DNA from: Phycicoccus sp. Root101
GTDB lineage: Bacteria; Actinomycetota; Actinomycetes; Actinomycetales; Dermatophilaceae
Assembly (NCBI RefSeq): GCF_001426245.1
Contig: NZ_LMCM01000006.1
Span: 59,210-98,863 of the forward strand
Length of the DNA stretch: 39,654 nt
Direction: 5' to 3'
Below the pieces are notes generated by a model. The model had not been told where the DNA came from. It saw nothing but the letters and a program-made list of their open reading frames with translations, and did no database searches. This document shows, piece by piece, positions 7,144 to 15,771 of the stretch (position 1 is its first letter; each line of letters begins with the position of its first letter). The position numbers were made by a program, and so were the translations under genes.

Positions 7144-8366
7144 CTCGGCTCGCGACCATCGAGCAGGCCCTGGAGGCGCTGCGCGAGGGTCGCCCCGTCC
7201 TGGTCACCGACAGCGAGGACCGCGAGAACGAGGGCGACGTCGTGCTGGCCGCCCAGACGTTGACGGACGAGTGGCTCGCCTGGACGATCCGGCACACGAG
7301 TGGCTACCTCTGCGCCCCCGTGACCAGCGAGACCGCGGACCGGCTGGGGCTGCCGCTCATGGTCGCGGACAACCGCGACCCCCTGCGCACCGCCTACACC
7401 GTCACGGTCGACGCGGCGGAAGGCGTGACCACGGGGATCAGCGCGGCGGACCGTGCACGCACCATACGGCTGCTGGCGGACCCGGCATCCACGCCGGGGT
7501 CGTTCGTGCGGCCCGGGCACGTGATCCCGTTGCGCGCCAAGGACGGTGGCGTGCTGGAGCGGCCCGGGCACACCGAGGCCGCGGTCGACCTCTGCCGCCT
7601 CGCCGGGCTGGCACCGGTCGGCGCGATCGGTGAGCTGGTCAACGACGACGGCACGATGATGCGCCTCCCCGAGGTGCTGGACACCGGCGCCCGCCACGGG
7701 CTGCCCGTCGTGACGATCGCCCAGCTCATCGCCTGGCGTCAGCGCCATGACCGTGTCCGCCGTCTCGCCGACACCGTGCTGCCCACCGCGCACGGGACCT
7801 TCCGCGCCGTCGGCTACCGCGACGTCGTCACCGGCGCGGAGCACCTCGCCCTCGTCAGCCCGCGGGGACTGGTCGGACGGGCGCCGTTGGTGCGACTGCA
7901 CTCCGAGTGCCTCACCGGCGACGTGTTCGGCTCCCAGCGCTGCGACTGCGGACCCCAGCTCGAACGCTCCCTCGAGCGTGTCGCAGCCGAGGGGGGAGCG
8001 GTCGTCTACCTCCGCGGTCACGAGGGCCGTGGTGTCGGCCTCGTGTCCAAGCTCCAGGCGTACGGCCTGCAGGACCAGGGGCTCGACACCGTCGATGCGC
8101 AGGTCGAGCTCGGCCTCCCGATCGACGCGAGGGAGTATGCCGCCGGGGCAGCGGTGCTCGTCGACCTCGGCATCGCGGCGGTGCGGCTCCTGACGAACAA
8201 CCCGCTCAAGGTCGAGGCGCTGCGGGGCCATGGCATCGAGGTGCCGGCGGTGGAGCCGATCAGCATCGCGCCCCTGCCCACCAACGAGGCCTACCTGCGC
8301 ACCAAGCGGGACCGGATGGGGCACCGCCTCGTCATCGAGGGCACGGACCAGGGAGCATCGGCATGA
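7140..8366 (+). CDS. ribBA: Bifunctional 3,4-dihydroxy-2-butanone-4-phosphate synthase / GTP cyclohydrolase II
   Basis: Supplies both precursors of riboflavin, from ribulose 5-phosphate and from GTP. In the 408-residue protein, residues 1-200 are the RibB domain, with the acidic metal site in [11 protein letters not shown] and the [11 protein letters not shown] motif. The C-terminal half is the RibA domain, with zinc ligands Cys257, Cys268 and Cys270 in [16 protein letters not shown], the GRG loop, the catalytic-Tyr segment [11 protein letters not shown] and RLLTNNPLK. All key residues of both domains appear present. The ATG overlaps the ribM stop by 4 nt. Its RibB substrate is connected to rpe, encoded just upstream of the operon. 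Confidence 0.95.
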   Translation: MTRLATIEQALEALREGRPVLVTDSEDRENEGDVVLAAQTLTDEWLAWTIRHTSGYLCAPVTSETADRLGLPLMVADNRDPLRTAYTVTVDAAEGVTTGISAADRARTIRLLADPASTPGSFVRPGHVIPLRAKDGGVLERPGHTEAAVDLCRLAGLAPVGAIGELVNDDGTMMRLPEVLDTGARHGLPVVTIAQLIAWRQRHDRVRRLADTVLPTAHGTFRAVGYRDVVTGAEHLALVSPRGLVGRAPLVRLHSECLTGDVFGSQRCDCGPQLERSLERVAAEGGAVVYLRGHEGRGVGLVSKLQAYGLQDQGLDTVDAQVELGLPIDAREYAAGAAVLVDLGIAAVRLLTNNPLKVEALRGHGIEVPAVEPISIAPLPTNEAYLRTKRDRMGHRLVIEGTDQGASA

Positions 8367-8833
8367 GTGGACACGGGGCACCGGCGATCGCGGTCGACGG
8401 AACAGGGCTGCGGGTGGCGGTCGTGGCCGCCTCGTGGCACGACGTGGTGATGGACGGGCTGGTGGCCGGCGCGGTCCGTGGCCTCGCCGACGCCGGCATT
8501 CAGGACGCCGCCGTGGTGCGCGTCCCCGGGACGGTCGAGCTGAGCGTCGCCTGCGCCCGGCTCGCGCCGAGCCACGACGCCCTCGTGGCCCTCGGTGTGG
8601 TCATCCGTGGCGGCACCCCGCACTTCGAGTACGTCTGCTCCGGCGTGACGACCGGCCTGACGCAGGTCAGCATCACGACAGGGGTGCCGATCGGGTTCGG
8701 GGTGCTGACCTGCGACGACGAGCAGCAGGCCCTCGACCGGGCCGGCCTCGAGGGATCGAGCGAGGACAAGGGCCACGAGGCCGCGACCGCCGCCGTGGCG
8801 ACTGCGGTGACCCTGCGCGACCTCCACGTCTGA
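8363..8833 (+). CDS. ribH: 6,7-dimethyl-8-ribityllumazine synthase
   Basis: Condenses the aminouracil and dihydroxybutanone phosphate to lumazine, the substrate of RibE. The 156-residue product has the family motifs [43 protein letters not shown] (containing the catalytic His and phosphate site) and the C-terminal [15 protein letters not shown]. In this family 60-mer or pentameric assemblies are formed. Last gene of the riboflavin operon, overlapping ribBA by 4 nt (ATGA). A hairpin 14 nt past its stop may end the operon. Confidence 0.95.
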   Translation: MSGHGAPAIAVDGTGLRVAVVAASWHDVVMDGLVAGAVRGLADAGIQDAAVVRVPGTVELSVACARLAPSHDALVALGVVIRGGTPHFEYVCSGVTTGLTQVSITTGVPIGFGVLTCDDEQQALDRAGLEGSSEDKGHEAATAAVATAVTLRDLHV

Positions 8834-8846
8834 CGGCGCCGCCTCG

Positions 8847-8859
8847 CCCGCAAAGCGGG
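8847..8859 (+). terminator. Possible terminator hairpin after ribH
   Basis: CCCGC-AAA-GCGGG is a perfect 5-bp stem with a 3-nt loop, 14 nt after the ribH stop. There is no U-run, as is usual in high-GC actinobacteria, so strength is uncertain. Confidence 0.4.
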
Positions 8860-8908
8860 GGTTGCGTGGCGAAACGGGACATATTTCTGCAGGTCTCCCG
8901 GAACGACA

Positions 8909-8921
8909 CCCGCTTCGCGGG
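8909..8921 (+). repeat. Second CCCGC-N3-GCGGG hairpin before fbiC
   Basis: CCCGC-TTC-GCGGG has the same stem as the hairpin at 8847-8859 and lies 62 bp from it. The arms of the two hairpins could also pair with each other. Between them is an AT-rich patch around ACATATTT (8879-8886), rare in this window. Confidence 0.4.
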
Positions 8922-8939
8922 GAGGGCTGCGGCCCTGAC

Positions 8940-8945
8940 TACGCT
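8940..8945 (+). promoter_or_regulatory. -10 element of fbiC (TACGCT), leaderless configuration
   Basis: TACGCT is followed by 6 nt (CACGTG) and the GTG at 8952. The spacing is that of the other leaderless starts in the window and is the main reason to choose GTG 8952 over longer starts. Confidence 0.5.
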
Positions 8946-8951
8946 CACGTG

Positions 8952-11465
8952 GTGACCGACAACGCGATGCGACGGGCCCTGGCGCGGGCCAGGGACGGCA
9001 AGGCCCTCGACGGTGCGGAGGCCCTGGTGCTGCTGGGGGCTCGCGGTGAGGACCTCGAGCAGCTGTTCACCTCGGCGAGCCGGGTCCGTGACGCGGCCAT
9101 GGCCGCCGCGGGTCGACCCGGGGTCGTCACGTACTCGCGCAAGGTCTTCATCCCCCTCACCCGGTTGTGCCGCGACCGTTGCCACTACTGCACGTTCGCC
9201 ACCGTCCCGGGTCGTCTCCCCGCGCCATACCTCTCACCGGACGAGGTGCTCGACATCGCGCGGGCAGGGGCGGCGCAGGGCTGCAAGGAGGCGCTGTTCA
9301 CCCTCGGGGACCGGCCCGAGGACCGCTGGCCGGCGGCGCGGGAGTGGCTGGACGCCCACGGGTACGACGACACGCTGTCCTACGTCCGCGCGATGTCGAT
9401 CCGCGTGCTGGAGGAGACGGGACTGCTGCCGCACCTCAACCCCGGCGTCATGTCGTGGTCGGACCTGCAGCGACTCAAGCCGGTCGCCCCGTCGATGGGC
9501 ATGATGCTGGAGACGACGTCGCGAGCAGTGTTCGAGGAGCCCGGGGGAGCCCACTTCGGGTCGCCGGACAAGGACCCGGCGGTGCGCCTGCGGGTGCTCG
9601 AGGACGCCGGCCGGGTGGGGGTGCCGTTCACCACGGGCATCCTCGTCGGCATCGGGGAGGACGCCCAGGACCGCGTCGACAGCATCCTGGCGATCCGCCA
9701 CGTGGCACGGGAGTACGGCACCGTCCAGGAGTGCATCGTCCAGAACTTCCGGGCCAAGGACGACACGGCGATGCGGTCGACCCCCGACCTCGGGGCGGAG
9801 GAGTACCTCGCCACCATCGCGGTGACCCGACTGCTCCTCGGCCCGACCGTCACGGTCCAGGCCCCGCCCAACCTGTCCGAACCAGCCGAGATCGCGCGCC
9901 TGCTCGCCGCGGGTGTCGACGACTGGGGCGGTGTCTCGCCGGTCACGCCGGACCACGTGAACCCCGAGCGCCCCTGGCCCGAGATCGAGCGGCTGGAGCA
10001 GTGGACGGCGGACTCCGGGCTGCGACTGGCCGAGCGCCTCACGGCGCACCCGCGGTTCGTTCGCGGAGGCCTGTCCGGTGACGAGCCGTGGTTCGACCCC
10101 CGCGTCCGCCCCCATGTCGAGGCCCTTGCCGACCCGGTGACCGGTCTCGCCCGTGAGGGCGCCGTCGCGACCGGGCTGCCGTGGCAGGAACCGGACGGTG
10201 GTGTCGCCGACCTCGGCGCCGGCACGGGCCGCACCGACCTGCACGCCAGCATCGACACGACCGGTCGGACCGCCGACCGGCGCAGCGACTTCGACCAGGT
10301 CTACGGCGACTGGAGCGAGGTCGCGACGCGCATCGACGGGTCCGCGACGTTGTTGCCCAGTGACGCCCGCGCCGCCCTGGCGCGCGCCGAGTCGGACCCG
10401 GCCGGTCTCTCGGACGCCGACTACCTGACGCTGTTCACCGCCGACGGCGCGGACCTCGAGGCCCTCACCTCGCTGGCCGACCACCTGCGACGCGAGGTCG
10501 TCGGTGACGACGTCACCTACGTCGTGAACCGGAACATCAACTTCACCAACGTCTGCTACGTCGGCTGCCGGTTCTGCGCGTTCGCACAGCGCAAGACCGA
10601 TGCCGACGCCTACACGCTCTCGCTCGAGGAGGTCGGCACCCGCGCCGCGGAGGCGCAGGCGCTCGGCGCGACGGAGGTCTGCCTGCAGGGTGGGATCTCG
10701 CCCGACCTCAAGGCGGGGGCGTACGCCGACATCGTCCGGGCCGTGAAGTCCGCGGCGCCGGGCATCCACGTCCACGCCTTCTCTCCCATGGAGATCGCCA
10801 CCGCGTCGGCCAAGCAGGGGGTCTCGGCCCGTGCCTGGCTGGAGGAGGTCAAGGAGGCCGGCCTCGACTCCATACCGGGCACGGCCGCCGAGATCCTCGA
10901 CGACGAGGTGCGCTGGGTCCTGACCAAGGGCAAGCTGCCCGCCGACCAGTGGCTCGAGATCGTGGCCACCGCGCACGAGCTCGGCATCCCCAGCAGCTCC
11001 ACGATGATGTACGGCCACGTCGACCACCCGCGCCACTGGGTCGGCCACCTGCGCCGTCTGCAGGAGCTGCAGGACCGCACGGGCGGGCTGACCGAGTTCG
11101 TGCCGCTGCCCTTCGTGCACACCAACGCCCCGGTCTACCTCGCCGGCCTCGCCCGACCCGGGCCCACGTTGCGCGACAACCGCGCCGTCCACGCCGTCGC
11201 GCGCCTCATGCTGCACGGCCGCATCGACCACGTGCAGACGTCGTGGGTGAAGCTCGGCGTCGAGGGCACCCGGGCGATGCTCACCGGCGGTGCCGACGAC
11301 CTGGGTGGGACGCTCATGGAGGAGACCATCAGCCGGATGGCCGGCTCCGAGCACGGGTCCGCCAAGACCGTTGCCGAGCTCACCGAGATCGCCGGCGGCA
11401 TCGGTCGTCCGGTGCGGGAGCGCACGACGACGTATGGCGCCCCCTCCCGCACCGTCCCTGCCTGA
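8952..11465 (+). CDS. fbiC: FO synthase (CofG/CofH fusion), coenzyme F420 biosynthesis
   Basis: Two fused radical-SAM enzymes that make 7,8-didemethyl-8-hydroxy-5-deazariboflavin (FO), the chromophore of F420, from tyrosine and the riboflavin intermediate 5-amino-6-ribitylamino-uracil. The protein has 837 residues. The N-terminal CofG-like half has the iron-sulfur motif CRDRCHYC (Cys73, 77, 80). The C-terminal CofH-like half has CYVGCRFC (Cys535, 539, 542). A linker of about 60 residues lies near 420-480. The start [16 protein letters not shown] matches the family N terminus. In-frame GTG 8949 and ATG 8862 are alternatives. Placement right after the rib operon fits its use of a riboflavin precursor. 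It has its own promoter and is followed by a strong hairpin. Confidence 0.94.
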   Translation: MTDNAMRRALARARDGKALDGAEALVLLGARGEDLEQLFTSASRVRDAAMAAAGRPGVVTYSRKVFIPLTRLCRDRCHYCTFATVPGRLPAPYLSPDEVLDIARAGAAQGCKEALFTLGDRPEDRWPAAREWLDAHGYDDTLSYVRAMSIRVLEETGLLPHLNPGVMSWSDLQRLKPVAPSMGMMLETTSRAVFEEPGGAHFGSPDKDPAVRLRVLEDAGRVGVPFTTGILVGIGEDAQDRVDSILAIRHVAREYGTVQECIVQNFRAKDDTAMRSTPDLGAEEYLATIAVTRLLLGPTVTVQAPPNLSEPAEIARLLAAGVDDWGGVSPVTPDHVNPERPWPEIERLEQWTADSGLRLAERLTAHPRFVRGGLSGDEPWFDPRVRPHVEALADPVTGLAREGAVATGLPWQEPDGGVADLGAGTGRTDLHASIDTTGRTADRRSDFDQVYGDWSEVATRIDGSATLLPSDARAALARAESDPAGLSDADYLTLFTADGADLEALTSLADHLRREVVGDDVTYVVNRNINFTNVCYVGCRFCAFAQRKTDADAYTLSLEEVGTRAAEAQALGATEVCLQGGISPDLKAGAYADIVRAVKSAAPGIHVHAFSPMEIATASAKQGVSARAWLEEVKEAGLDSIPGTAAEILDDEVRWVLTKGKLPADQWLEIVATAHELGIPSSSTMMYGHVDHPRHWVGHLRRLQELQDRTGGLTEFVPLPFVHTNAPVYLAGLARPGPTLRDNRAVHAVARLMLHGRIDHVQTSWVKLGVEGTRAMLTGGADDLGGTLMEETISRMAGSEHGSAKTVAELTEIAGGIGRPVRERTTTYGAPSRTVPA

Positions 11466-11484
11466 GCCCGGGCGGGTGGCGGCG

Positions 11485-11504
11485 GGGTGCCGGTTCCGGC
11501 ACCC
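11485..11504 (+). terminator. Terminator-like hairpin after fbiC
   Basis: GGGTGCCG-GTTC-CGGCACCC is a perfect 8-bp stem with a 4-nt loop, 19 nt after the fbiC stop and before the hisE promoter. It lacks a U-run. Confidence 0.65.
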
Positions 11505-11536
11505 GGTCCGGGTTCGGTCGGTGCGACGGCCACCCG

Positions 11537-11542
11537 TACCCT
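11537..11542 (+). promoter_or_regulatory. -10 element of hisE (TACCCT), leaderless configuration
   Basis: TACCCT is followed by TGACGC and the GTG at 11549. Nearly the same string, TACCCT-TGACCC-ATG, precedes the DUF1905 gene on the minus strand. Confidence 0.6.
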
Positions 11543-11548
11543 TGACGC

Positions 11549-11812
11549 GTGAAGACCTTCGACGACCTGTACGCCGAGCTGGCCGAGAGGGCGGTGACCC
11601 GGCCCGAGGGCTCGGGCACCGTCCGTGAGCTGGACGCCGGCGTGCATGCCATCGGGAAGAAGATCGTCGAGGAGGCGGCCGAGGTCTGGATGGCTGCCGA
11701 GCACGAGGGCAAGGAGCGCACGGCCGAGGAGATCAGCCAGCTGCTCTACCACCTGCAGGTGCTCATGATCGCCTCCGACATCAGCCTCGACGACGTCTAC
11801 ACCCACCTCTAG
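11549..11812 (+). CDS. hisE: Phosphoribosyl-ATP pyrophosphatase
   Basis: Hydrolyses phosphoribosyl-ATP to phosphoribosyl-AMP, the second step of histidine synthesis. The 87-residue protein is an all-helical MazG-like pyrophosphohydrolase, with [14 protein letters not shown] (the metal-binding acidic cluster) and [14 protein letters not shown]. As in other actinobacteria it is a stand-alone HisE; the HisI partner is encoded separately at 25548. The GTG start lies 6 nt after a -10 hexamer. The next gene, hisG (first step), starts 11 nt after the stop, so the two entry enzymes of the pathway are co-transcribed. Confidence 0.95.
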   Translation: MKTFDDLYAELAERAVTRPEGSGTVRELDAGVHAIGKKIVEEAAEVWMAAEHEGKERTAEEISQLLYHLQVLMIASDISLDDVYTHL

Positions 11813-11823
11813 GAACCACCGCC

Positions 11824-12669
11824 ATGCTGCGAATTGCCGTACCCAACAAGGGCTCCCTCTCCGAGGCCTCCGTCGAGATGCTGCGCGAGGCGGGCTACCG
11901 CGTCCGTCGTGACAGCAAGGAGCTCGTCCTCACGGACGCCGACAACGACGTCGAGTTCTTCTACCTGCGCCCCCGTGACATCGCGGTGTACGTCGGCTCC
12001 GGCACCGTCGACTGCGGCATCACCGGACGGGACCTGCTGCTCGACTCCGGGAGCGCGGCCATCGAGGTGATGACCCTGGGCTTCGGGGGGTCCACCTTCC
12101 GGTACGCCGCCAAGCCCGGCACCTGCGCCTCCGTCGAGGAGATCGCGGGCCGCCGCGTCGCGACGAGCTACTCCGGCCTGGTCGAGAAGCACCTCGCCGG
12201 TCAGGGCATCAGTGCCGAGGTCGTCCGCCTGGACGGGGCCGTCGAGACCGCGATCACCCTCGGCGTGGCCGACGTCATCGCGGACGTCGTCGAGACCGGC
12301 ACCACCCTGCGCCAGCAGGGACTCGAGGTGTTCGGCGAGGAGATCCTGCGCAGCGAGGCCGTCCTGATCCGCCGCGAGGGCAGCGGTGAGACCGCGGCGG
12401 TCGAGGTGCTCCGGCGCCGGCTCACGGGGGTCATCACCGCCCGCCACTACGTCATGCTCGACTACGACGTGCCCGTCGACCTCGTCGAGGACGCCTGCGC
12501 GATCACGCCGGGCCTCGAGTCGCCGACCGTGTCGCAGCTGCAGAACAAGGACTGGGCCGCCGTGAGGGCCATGGTGCCGCGGTCACGGACCAACGCGATC
12601 ATGGACGAGCTGTGGGACCTCGGCGCGCGGGCGATCCTCGTGACCGACATCGCCGCGTGCCGGTTGTGA
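11824..12669 (+). CDS. hisG: ATP phosphoribosyltransferase, long form (HisG-L)
   Basis: Catalyses the first and committed step of histidine synthesis, from ATP and PRPP. The 281-residue length means the long form with its own C-terminal ACT-like regulatory domain (about 210-281), which is feedback-inhibited by histidine and needs no HisZ. Visible motifs: LRIAVPNKGSLSE at the N terminus, VGSGTVDCGITGRDLL, RVATSYSGLVEKHL, and the PRPP-binding loop IADVVETGTTLRQ. The ATG follows an AGGA at the end of hisE. Its stop overlaps a GTG of the next gene (GTGA). Confidence 0.95.
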   Translation: MLRIAVPNKGSLSEASVEMLREAGYRVRRDSKELVLTDADNDVEFFYLRPRDIAVYVGSGTVDCGITGRDLLLDSGSAAIEVMTLGFGGSTFRYAAKPGTCASVEEIAGRRVATSYSGLVEKHLAGQGISAEVVRLDGAVETAITLGVADVIADVVETGTTLRQQGLEVFGEEILRSEAVLIRREGSGETAAVEVLRRRLTGVITARHYVMLDYDVPVDLVEDACAITPGLESPTVSQLQNKDWAAVRAMVPRSRTNAIMDELWDLGARAILVTDIAACRL

Positions 12670-13160
12670 GCGAGCGCCGGGACGACCGCGACGAGGCCAC
12701 CGCCTTCGCGGTGTTCCAGCCGCGTCGCGGACGGGCCGTCGCGCTCGGCTTCGCCGCCGCGACCCTGCTGCTGTTCGGGCTCATCGCCGTCTTCCTGCCC
12801 GGCCCGGCCCAGGGCGGCACCTGGCGCACCGGTGACAAGGTCTTCTTCGCCGGGGTCGGGGTGGCGATCGCCCTGCTGCTCTGGCGGTTCGCCTCGATCC
12901 GCGCAGTGCCGACCCGTGACGGCATCACCGTCCGCAACCTCGTCACGACCCGTGTCGTGCCGTGGCGCAGCATCGTCGACGTCCGCTTCGGTGGCGGCGA
13001 CCCGTGGGTCACGGTGGAGCTCGACGACACCGACACGCTGGCGATCATGGCGATCCAGAAGGCCGATGCGGAGCTCGGGCGTTCCGAGGCGAGTCGGCTC
13101 GCCGCCCTGGTCCAGGCGCTCGGGCCGTCACCGAAGAGCCCGGACGTCACCGTCGACTGA
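12666..13160 (+). CDS. PH domain-containing membrane protein (bacterial PH family)
   Basis: 164 residues with two hydrophobic segments, AVALGFAAATLLLFGLIAVFL (about 25-45) and VFFAGVGVAIALLLW (about 58-72). A compact soluble part follows: RDGITVRNLVTTRVVPWRSIVDVRFGGG and VTVELDDTDTLAIMAI. That layout (two membrane helices, then a short PH-like beta domain with VPWRSI) is common in small actinobacterial proteins encoded after hisG. The function is unknown. GTG 12666 overlaps the hisG stop by 4 nt, so it is translationally coupled to hisG although no role in histidine synthesis is known. A charged N-terminal tail precedes the first helix. Confidence 0.75.
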   Translation: MSERRDDRDEATAFAVFQPRRGRAVALGFAAATLLLFGLIAVFLPGPAQGGTWRTGDKVFFAGVGVAIALLLWRFASIRAVPTRDGITVRNLVTTRVVPWRSIVDVRFGGGDPWVTVELDDTDTLAIMAIQKADAELGRSEASRLAALVQALGPSPKSPDVTVD

Positions 13161-13170
13161 GCGCCGTCGG

Positions 13171-13230
13171 TGCCGGCACCACCCGGCACCACCCGGCGCC
13201 ACCCGGCGCCAGCCGGCGCCACCCGGCCCC
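13171..13230. repeat. 10-bp tandem repeat, six imperfect copies
   Basis: Six consecutive 10-mers of the form ACCCGGCRCC start at 13171, 13181, 13191, 13201, 13211 and 13221. Most contain GGCGCC or GGCACC and can fold with each other. It lies between the convergent PH-domain and MFS genes and could serve as a two-way terminator. The rest of the 202-nt gap holds only a possible mini-ORF. Confidence 0.85.
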
Positions 13231-13302
13231 CGGTCGTGGGGTGCGTCGACGTGGACGCGTAAATCAGTGGCCTGACCAGCCGTCCGCGGTGAGACTGTCG
13301 CC

Positions 13303-13353
13303 GTGCGCACCCAGGCCGAGCAGCTCCAGGACGACGCGGTGACCCGTCGATGA
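13303..13353 (+). CDS. Possible 16-codon leaderless mini-ORF
   Basis: GAGACT (13291-13296) is followed by 6 nt and GTG 13303, the same spacing as the leaderless genes nearby. The frame encodes MRTQAEQLQDDAVTRR and stops 9 nt before the convergent MFS gene ends. Third positions are mostly G or C, as in real genes here. It may be the remnant of a gene deleted during rearrangement, a real microprotein, or chance. No family is recognisable. Confidence 0.25.
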   Translation: MRTQAEQLQDDAVTRR

Positions 13354-13362
13354 CGACCGCGA

Positions 13363-14556
13363 TCAGTCGACCCTGCGCAGTCCCGGCCGCAGTGCGAACG
13401 CAAGGGCCACCTGCGCGAACATCAACAGGGTCAATGACATCCACACTCCGTCGAACCCACCCGTCGCATCGCGGATGGCACCCATGGTCGCGGGGCCGAG
13501 CGAGGCCAGGCCGTAGCTGAACAGGAACGCCATCCCGGCCAGTCGTGCACTGGCCGCGGGCGTGGCCGCGTAGTCGACCATGAGCACGAGGCCGAGGGCG
13601 AAGGCCGCACCCTGCCCCAGCCCGAGGACGACCGCCCAGACCCACGGCAGCGCACCGGGCGCGAGCCACAGCCCCGCCTGGCCGAGCAGCCCGAGCACGG
13701 AGAACGAGACGAGCAGGACCCTGCGGTCGTGGACCTTGTCGGTCAGGGCCGGGGCGAGCAGCCCGGAGACGAGCTGGGCCGCGGTGAACGCGCTGAGGAG
13801 GTACCCGGCGTGGGTCGGGTCCCAGCCACGGCTCGCGTACGTCGGGGCGATCCAGGCGAGGGACGAGTAGAACTCGATCGACTGCACGGCCAGGTAGGCC
13901 GCGACCAGCCAGGCGGTGGGGTGCTTCCACGGGAGCCGGGCGGGGGTCACCACGACGGGGTTGGCAGCACGGTGACGGGTGTGTCCGCGCCACACCGGGA
14001 TCCAGGCGAGCGCGCCGACGAGTCCCAGCAGCGACCAGGAGCCCAGCGAGGCCTGCCACGAACCCAGCCAGCCCTGCAGCGGCACCGAGAGGGCCGACGA
14101 GGCGCCGGCGCCACCCATCATGGCGAGCATGTAGAGGCCGGTGACCAGTCCGGCGCGCTCGGGCGGGAACAGCTCCTTGACCAGCCCCGGGAGGAGCGTG
14201 CCACCGATGGCGATGCCGACCCCGGCGACGAAGGTCGCGGCATACAGGAGCCACACGTGGCCCCCGCCGAAGCGCAGGGCGAGGCCGACCGCGACGCACA
14301 CCACGGACAGCTCGATCGCGCCCGCGGCACCGATGCGTGCGGCCACGCGCTGGGCCATGGGCGCGAACGCCCCCATGCACAGCACGGGCAGCGTGGTGAG
14401 GGCGCCGAGGGCCGCGTTGGACAGCCCGAGGTCCGTACCGATCGACGCGACGACCGGGGGGACGCTGGCCATCGCGGTGCGGAGGTTGACCGCCACGGCG
14501 ACGAGTCCGAGAGCCATGAGCCACAGGGGCGGGAGGTGGTGTCGTCGCGCAGTCAT
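13363..14556 (-). CDS. MFS transporter, CynX/NimT-like family
   Basis: 397 residues with about 12 hydrophobic segments. It begins LWLMALGLVAVAVNLRTAMASVPPVV, where the NLR motif in helix 1 is typical of the CynX/NimT (cyanate/2-nitroimidazole-type) branch of the major facilitator superfamily. A central loop (WRGHTRHRAANPVVVTPARLPWKH) separates the two six-helix halves, and DKVHDRR resembles the conserved cytoplasmic loop. The substrate cannot be predicted. The ATG at 14556 lies 7 nt after the -10 CAGACT on the minus strand. It follows the FUSC gene on the same strand with a 25-nt gap but has its own promoter. Confidence 0.85.
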   Translation of the reverse strand: MTARRHHLPPLWLMALGLVAVAVNLRTAMASVPPVVASIGTDLGLSNAALGALTTLPVLCMGAFAPMAQRVAARIGAAGAIELSVVCVAVGLALRFGGGHVWLLYAATFVAGVGIAIGGTLLPGLVKELFPPERAGLVTGLYMLAMMGGAGASSALSVPLQGWLGSWQASLGSWSLLGLVGALAWIPVWRGHTRHRAANPVVVTPARLPWKHPTAWLVAAYLAVQSIEFYSSLAWIAPTYASRGWDPTHAGYLLSAFTAAQLVSGLLAPALTDKVHDRRVLLVSFSVLGLLGQAGLWLAPGALPWVWAVVLGLGQGAAFALGLVLMVDYAATPAASARLAGMAFLFSYGLASLGPATMGAIRDATGGFDGVWMSLTLLMFAQVALAFALRPGLRRVD

Positions 14557-14563
14557 CGGCGCC

Positions 14564-14569
14564 AGTCTG
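14564..14569 (-). promoter_or_regulatory. -10 element of the MFS gene (CAGACT), leaderless configuration
   Basis: On the minus strand CAGACT is followed by 7 nt and the ATG at 14556. Any -35 would lie inside the 3' end of the FUSC gene. Confidence 0.55.
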
Positions 14570-14581
14570 TCAGGGCGGCGG

Positions 14582-15766
14582 TCAGCTCTCGTCCGCGGTG
14601 TGGGTCATGGACTCCGGCACCATGTCGCGGGCCTCCTCCAGGGGCAGCCCGGTGAGCATCAGGAGGTCCACCACCATGGAGCGGATCTGGGCACGCATGA
14701 CCTCGCCCGACAGGCCGGACGACGGGTCGAGGACCGCGCTGGCCTCACCGATCCGGTGCAGACCGACCCGGGCGTGGGTGGGCAGCCGGCGCTCCGCGAG
14801 CTCGCGGGAGATGTCGGTGGTCGTCTCCGCGAGTGCCTCGAGCAGGCGCAGGTAGGCGGTGGGCACGGGTTCCTCGCGCCACGTCGCGATGGCGGCGCGG
14901 CGGACCAGGACGCGCAGGTTGCGGATGGCCCGGTCGAGGGGTTCGAGCAGGTCGGCGATGGCCAGCACCCCGGGCAGGTGCCGCCGTCGGAACAGCGACA
15001 GCCGGACCACCGCGACCCCCTCGGCGGAGAGCGCCCGGGCCTCGTCGAGCATCGACTCGGAGTCGCGGGCCCGGGACAGGGTGGCCGAGGCGAGGTCGGA
15101 GTCGCCCTCGCGCAGGGACCGCACCGTGTCGGTGAGGATCTCGCTGATCTCGGCGACCACGAGCGCGGCCTGCTGCCGCGGGCGGCGCAGGGGTGCCGCA
15201 GGGGCCACGAGGGTGAAGAGCAGGGCGATGACCCCGCCGACCACGGCGTCGAGCCAGCGGGTGAACGCGTACCCGGGGTCGGCGACGAGGGTGGTGACGA
15301 TGACCGACTGCACGCCCGCCTGGGTCGTGAGCAGCATGCCCGCGCCGAGCAGCCCGGCGACGCTCATCGAGAGGACCACGACGACGACGATCTGCCAGGT
15401 GCCCGAGCCGAAGAAGTGCACGAACGCGTCGCCGACGAACACCCCGACCGCCACGCCGAGCATCACCTCGCCGACCCGCCGCAGCCGTTGGCCGTACGAC
15501 AGCCCGAGGGAGATGATCGCCGTCACCGGGGCGAAGAACGGCCGCGCGTGGCCCAGGAGGTCGTAGGCGACCCACCACGCAGCCGCGGCGCCCAGGCCGC
15601 ACTGGACGATGAAGAAGAGCCGGCTGACCATCCGGGCCGTGCGTGCCTTCGCCTCCTGGCGCGAGCGGGCGGCGGCGCGGGCCAGGTCCTGGGAGGTGGG
15701 GGTGCGCGTGCGCGCGGCGCCGCGCCGGAACCGCGCGCGGGCCCGGGTGATGCCGTCGGGGCTCAC
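14582..15766 (-). CDS. FUSC / aromatic acid exporter-like membrane protein
   Basis: 394 residues. A basic N-terminal stretch (about 1-45) is followed by six hydrophobic segments between about 46 and 200, such as LFFIVQCGLGAAAAWWVAYDLL, FFAPVTAIISLGLSYGQR, RVGEVMLGVAVGVFVGDAF, IVVVVVLSMSVAGLLGAGM and AVVGGVIALLFTLVAP. A long soluble helical C-terminal domain completes it. That is the layout of FUSC/YccS/AaeB-type proteins, some of which export aromatic acids. The motif FFAPVTAIISLG in helix 2 is characteristic. GTG 15766 lies 5 nt after the kinase stop, so the two form a minus-strand operon. Substrate unknown. Confidence 0.8.
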   Translation of the reverse strand: MSPDGITRARARFRRGAARTRTPTSQDLARAAARSRQEAKARTARMVSRLFFIVQCGLGAAAAWWVAYDLLGHARPFFAPVTAIISLGLSYGQRLRRVGEVMLGVAVGVFVGDAFVHFFGSGTWQIVVVVVLSMSVAGLLGAGMLLTTQAGVQSVIVTTLVADPGYAFTRWLDAVVGGVIALLFTLVAPAAPLRRPRQQAALVVAEISEILTDTVRSLREGDSDLASATLSRARDSESMLDEARALSAEGVAVVRLSLFRRRHLPGVLAIADLLEPLDRAIRNLRVLVRRAAIATWREEPVPTAYLRLLEALAETTTDISRELAERRLPTHARVGLHRIGEASAVLDPSSGLSGEVMRAQIRSMVVDLLMLTGLPLEEARDMVPESMTHTADES

Positions 15767-15771
15767 CCGCG

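Noticed and set aside
8862-8951. Longer fbiC start at ATG 8862
   Set aside because: It would place the hairpin and the -10 inside the coding region, and the added residues do not resemble FbiC. GTG 8952 has ideal leaderless spacing.
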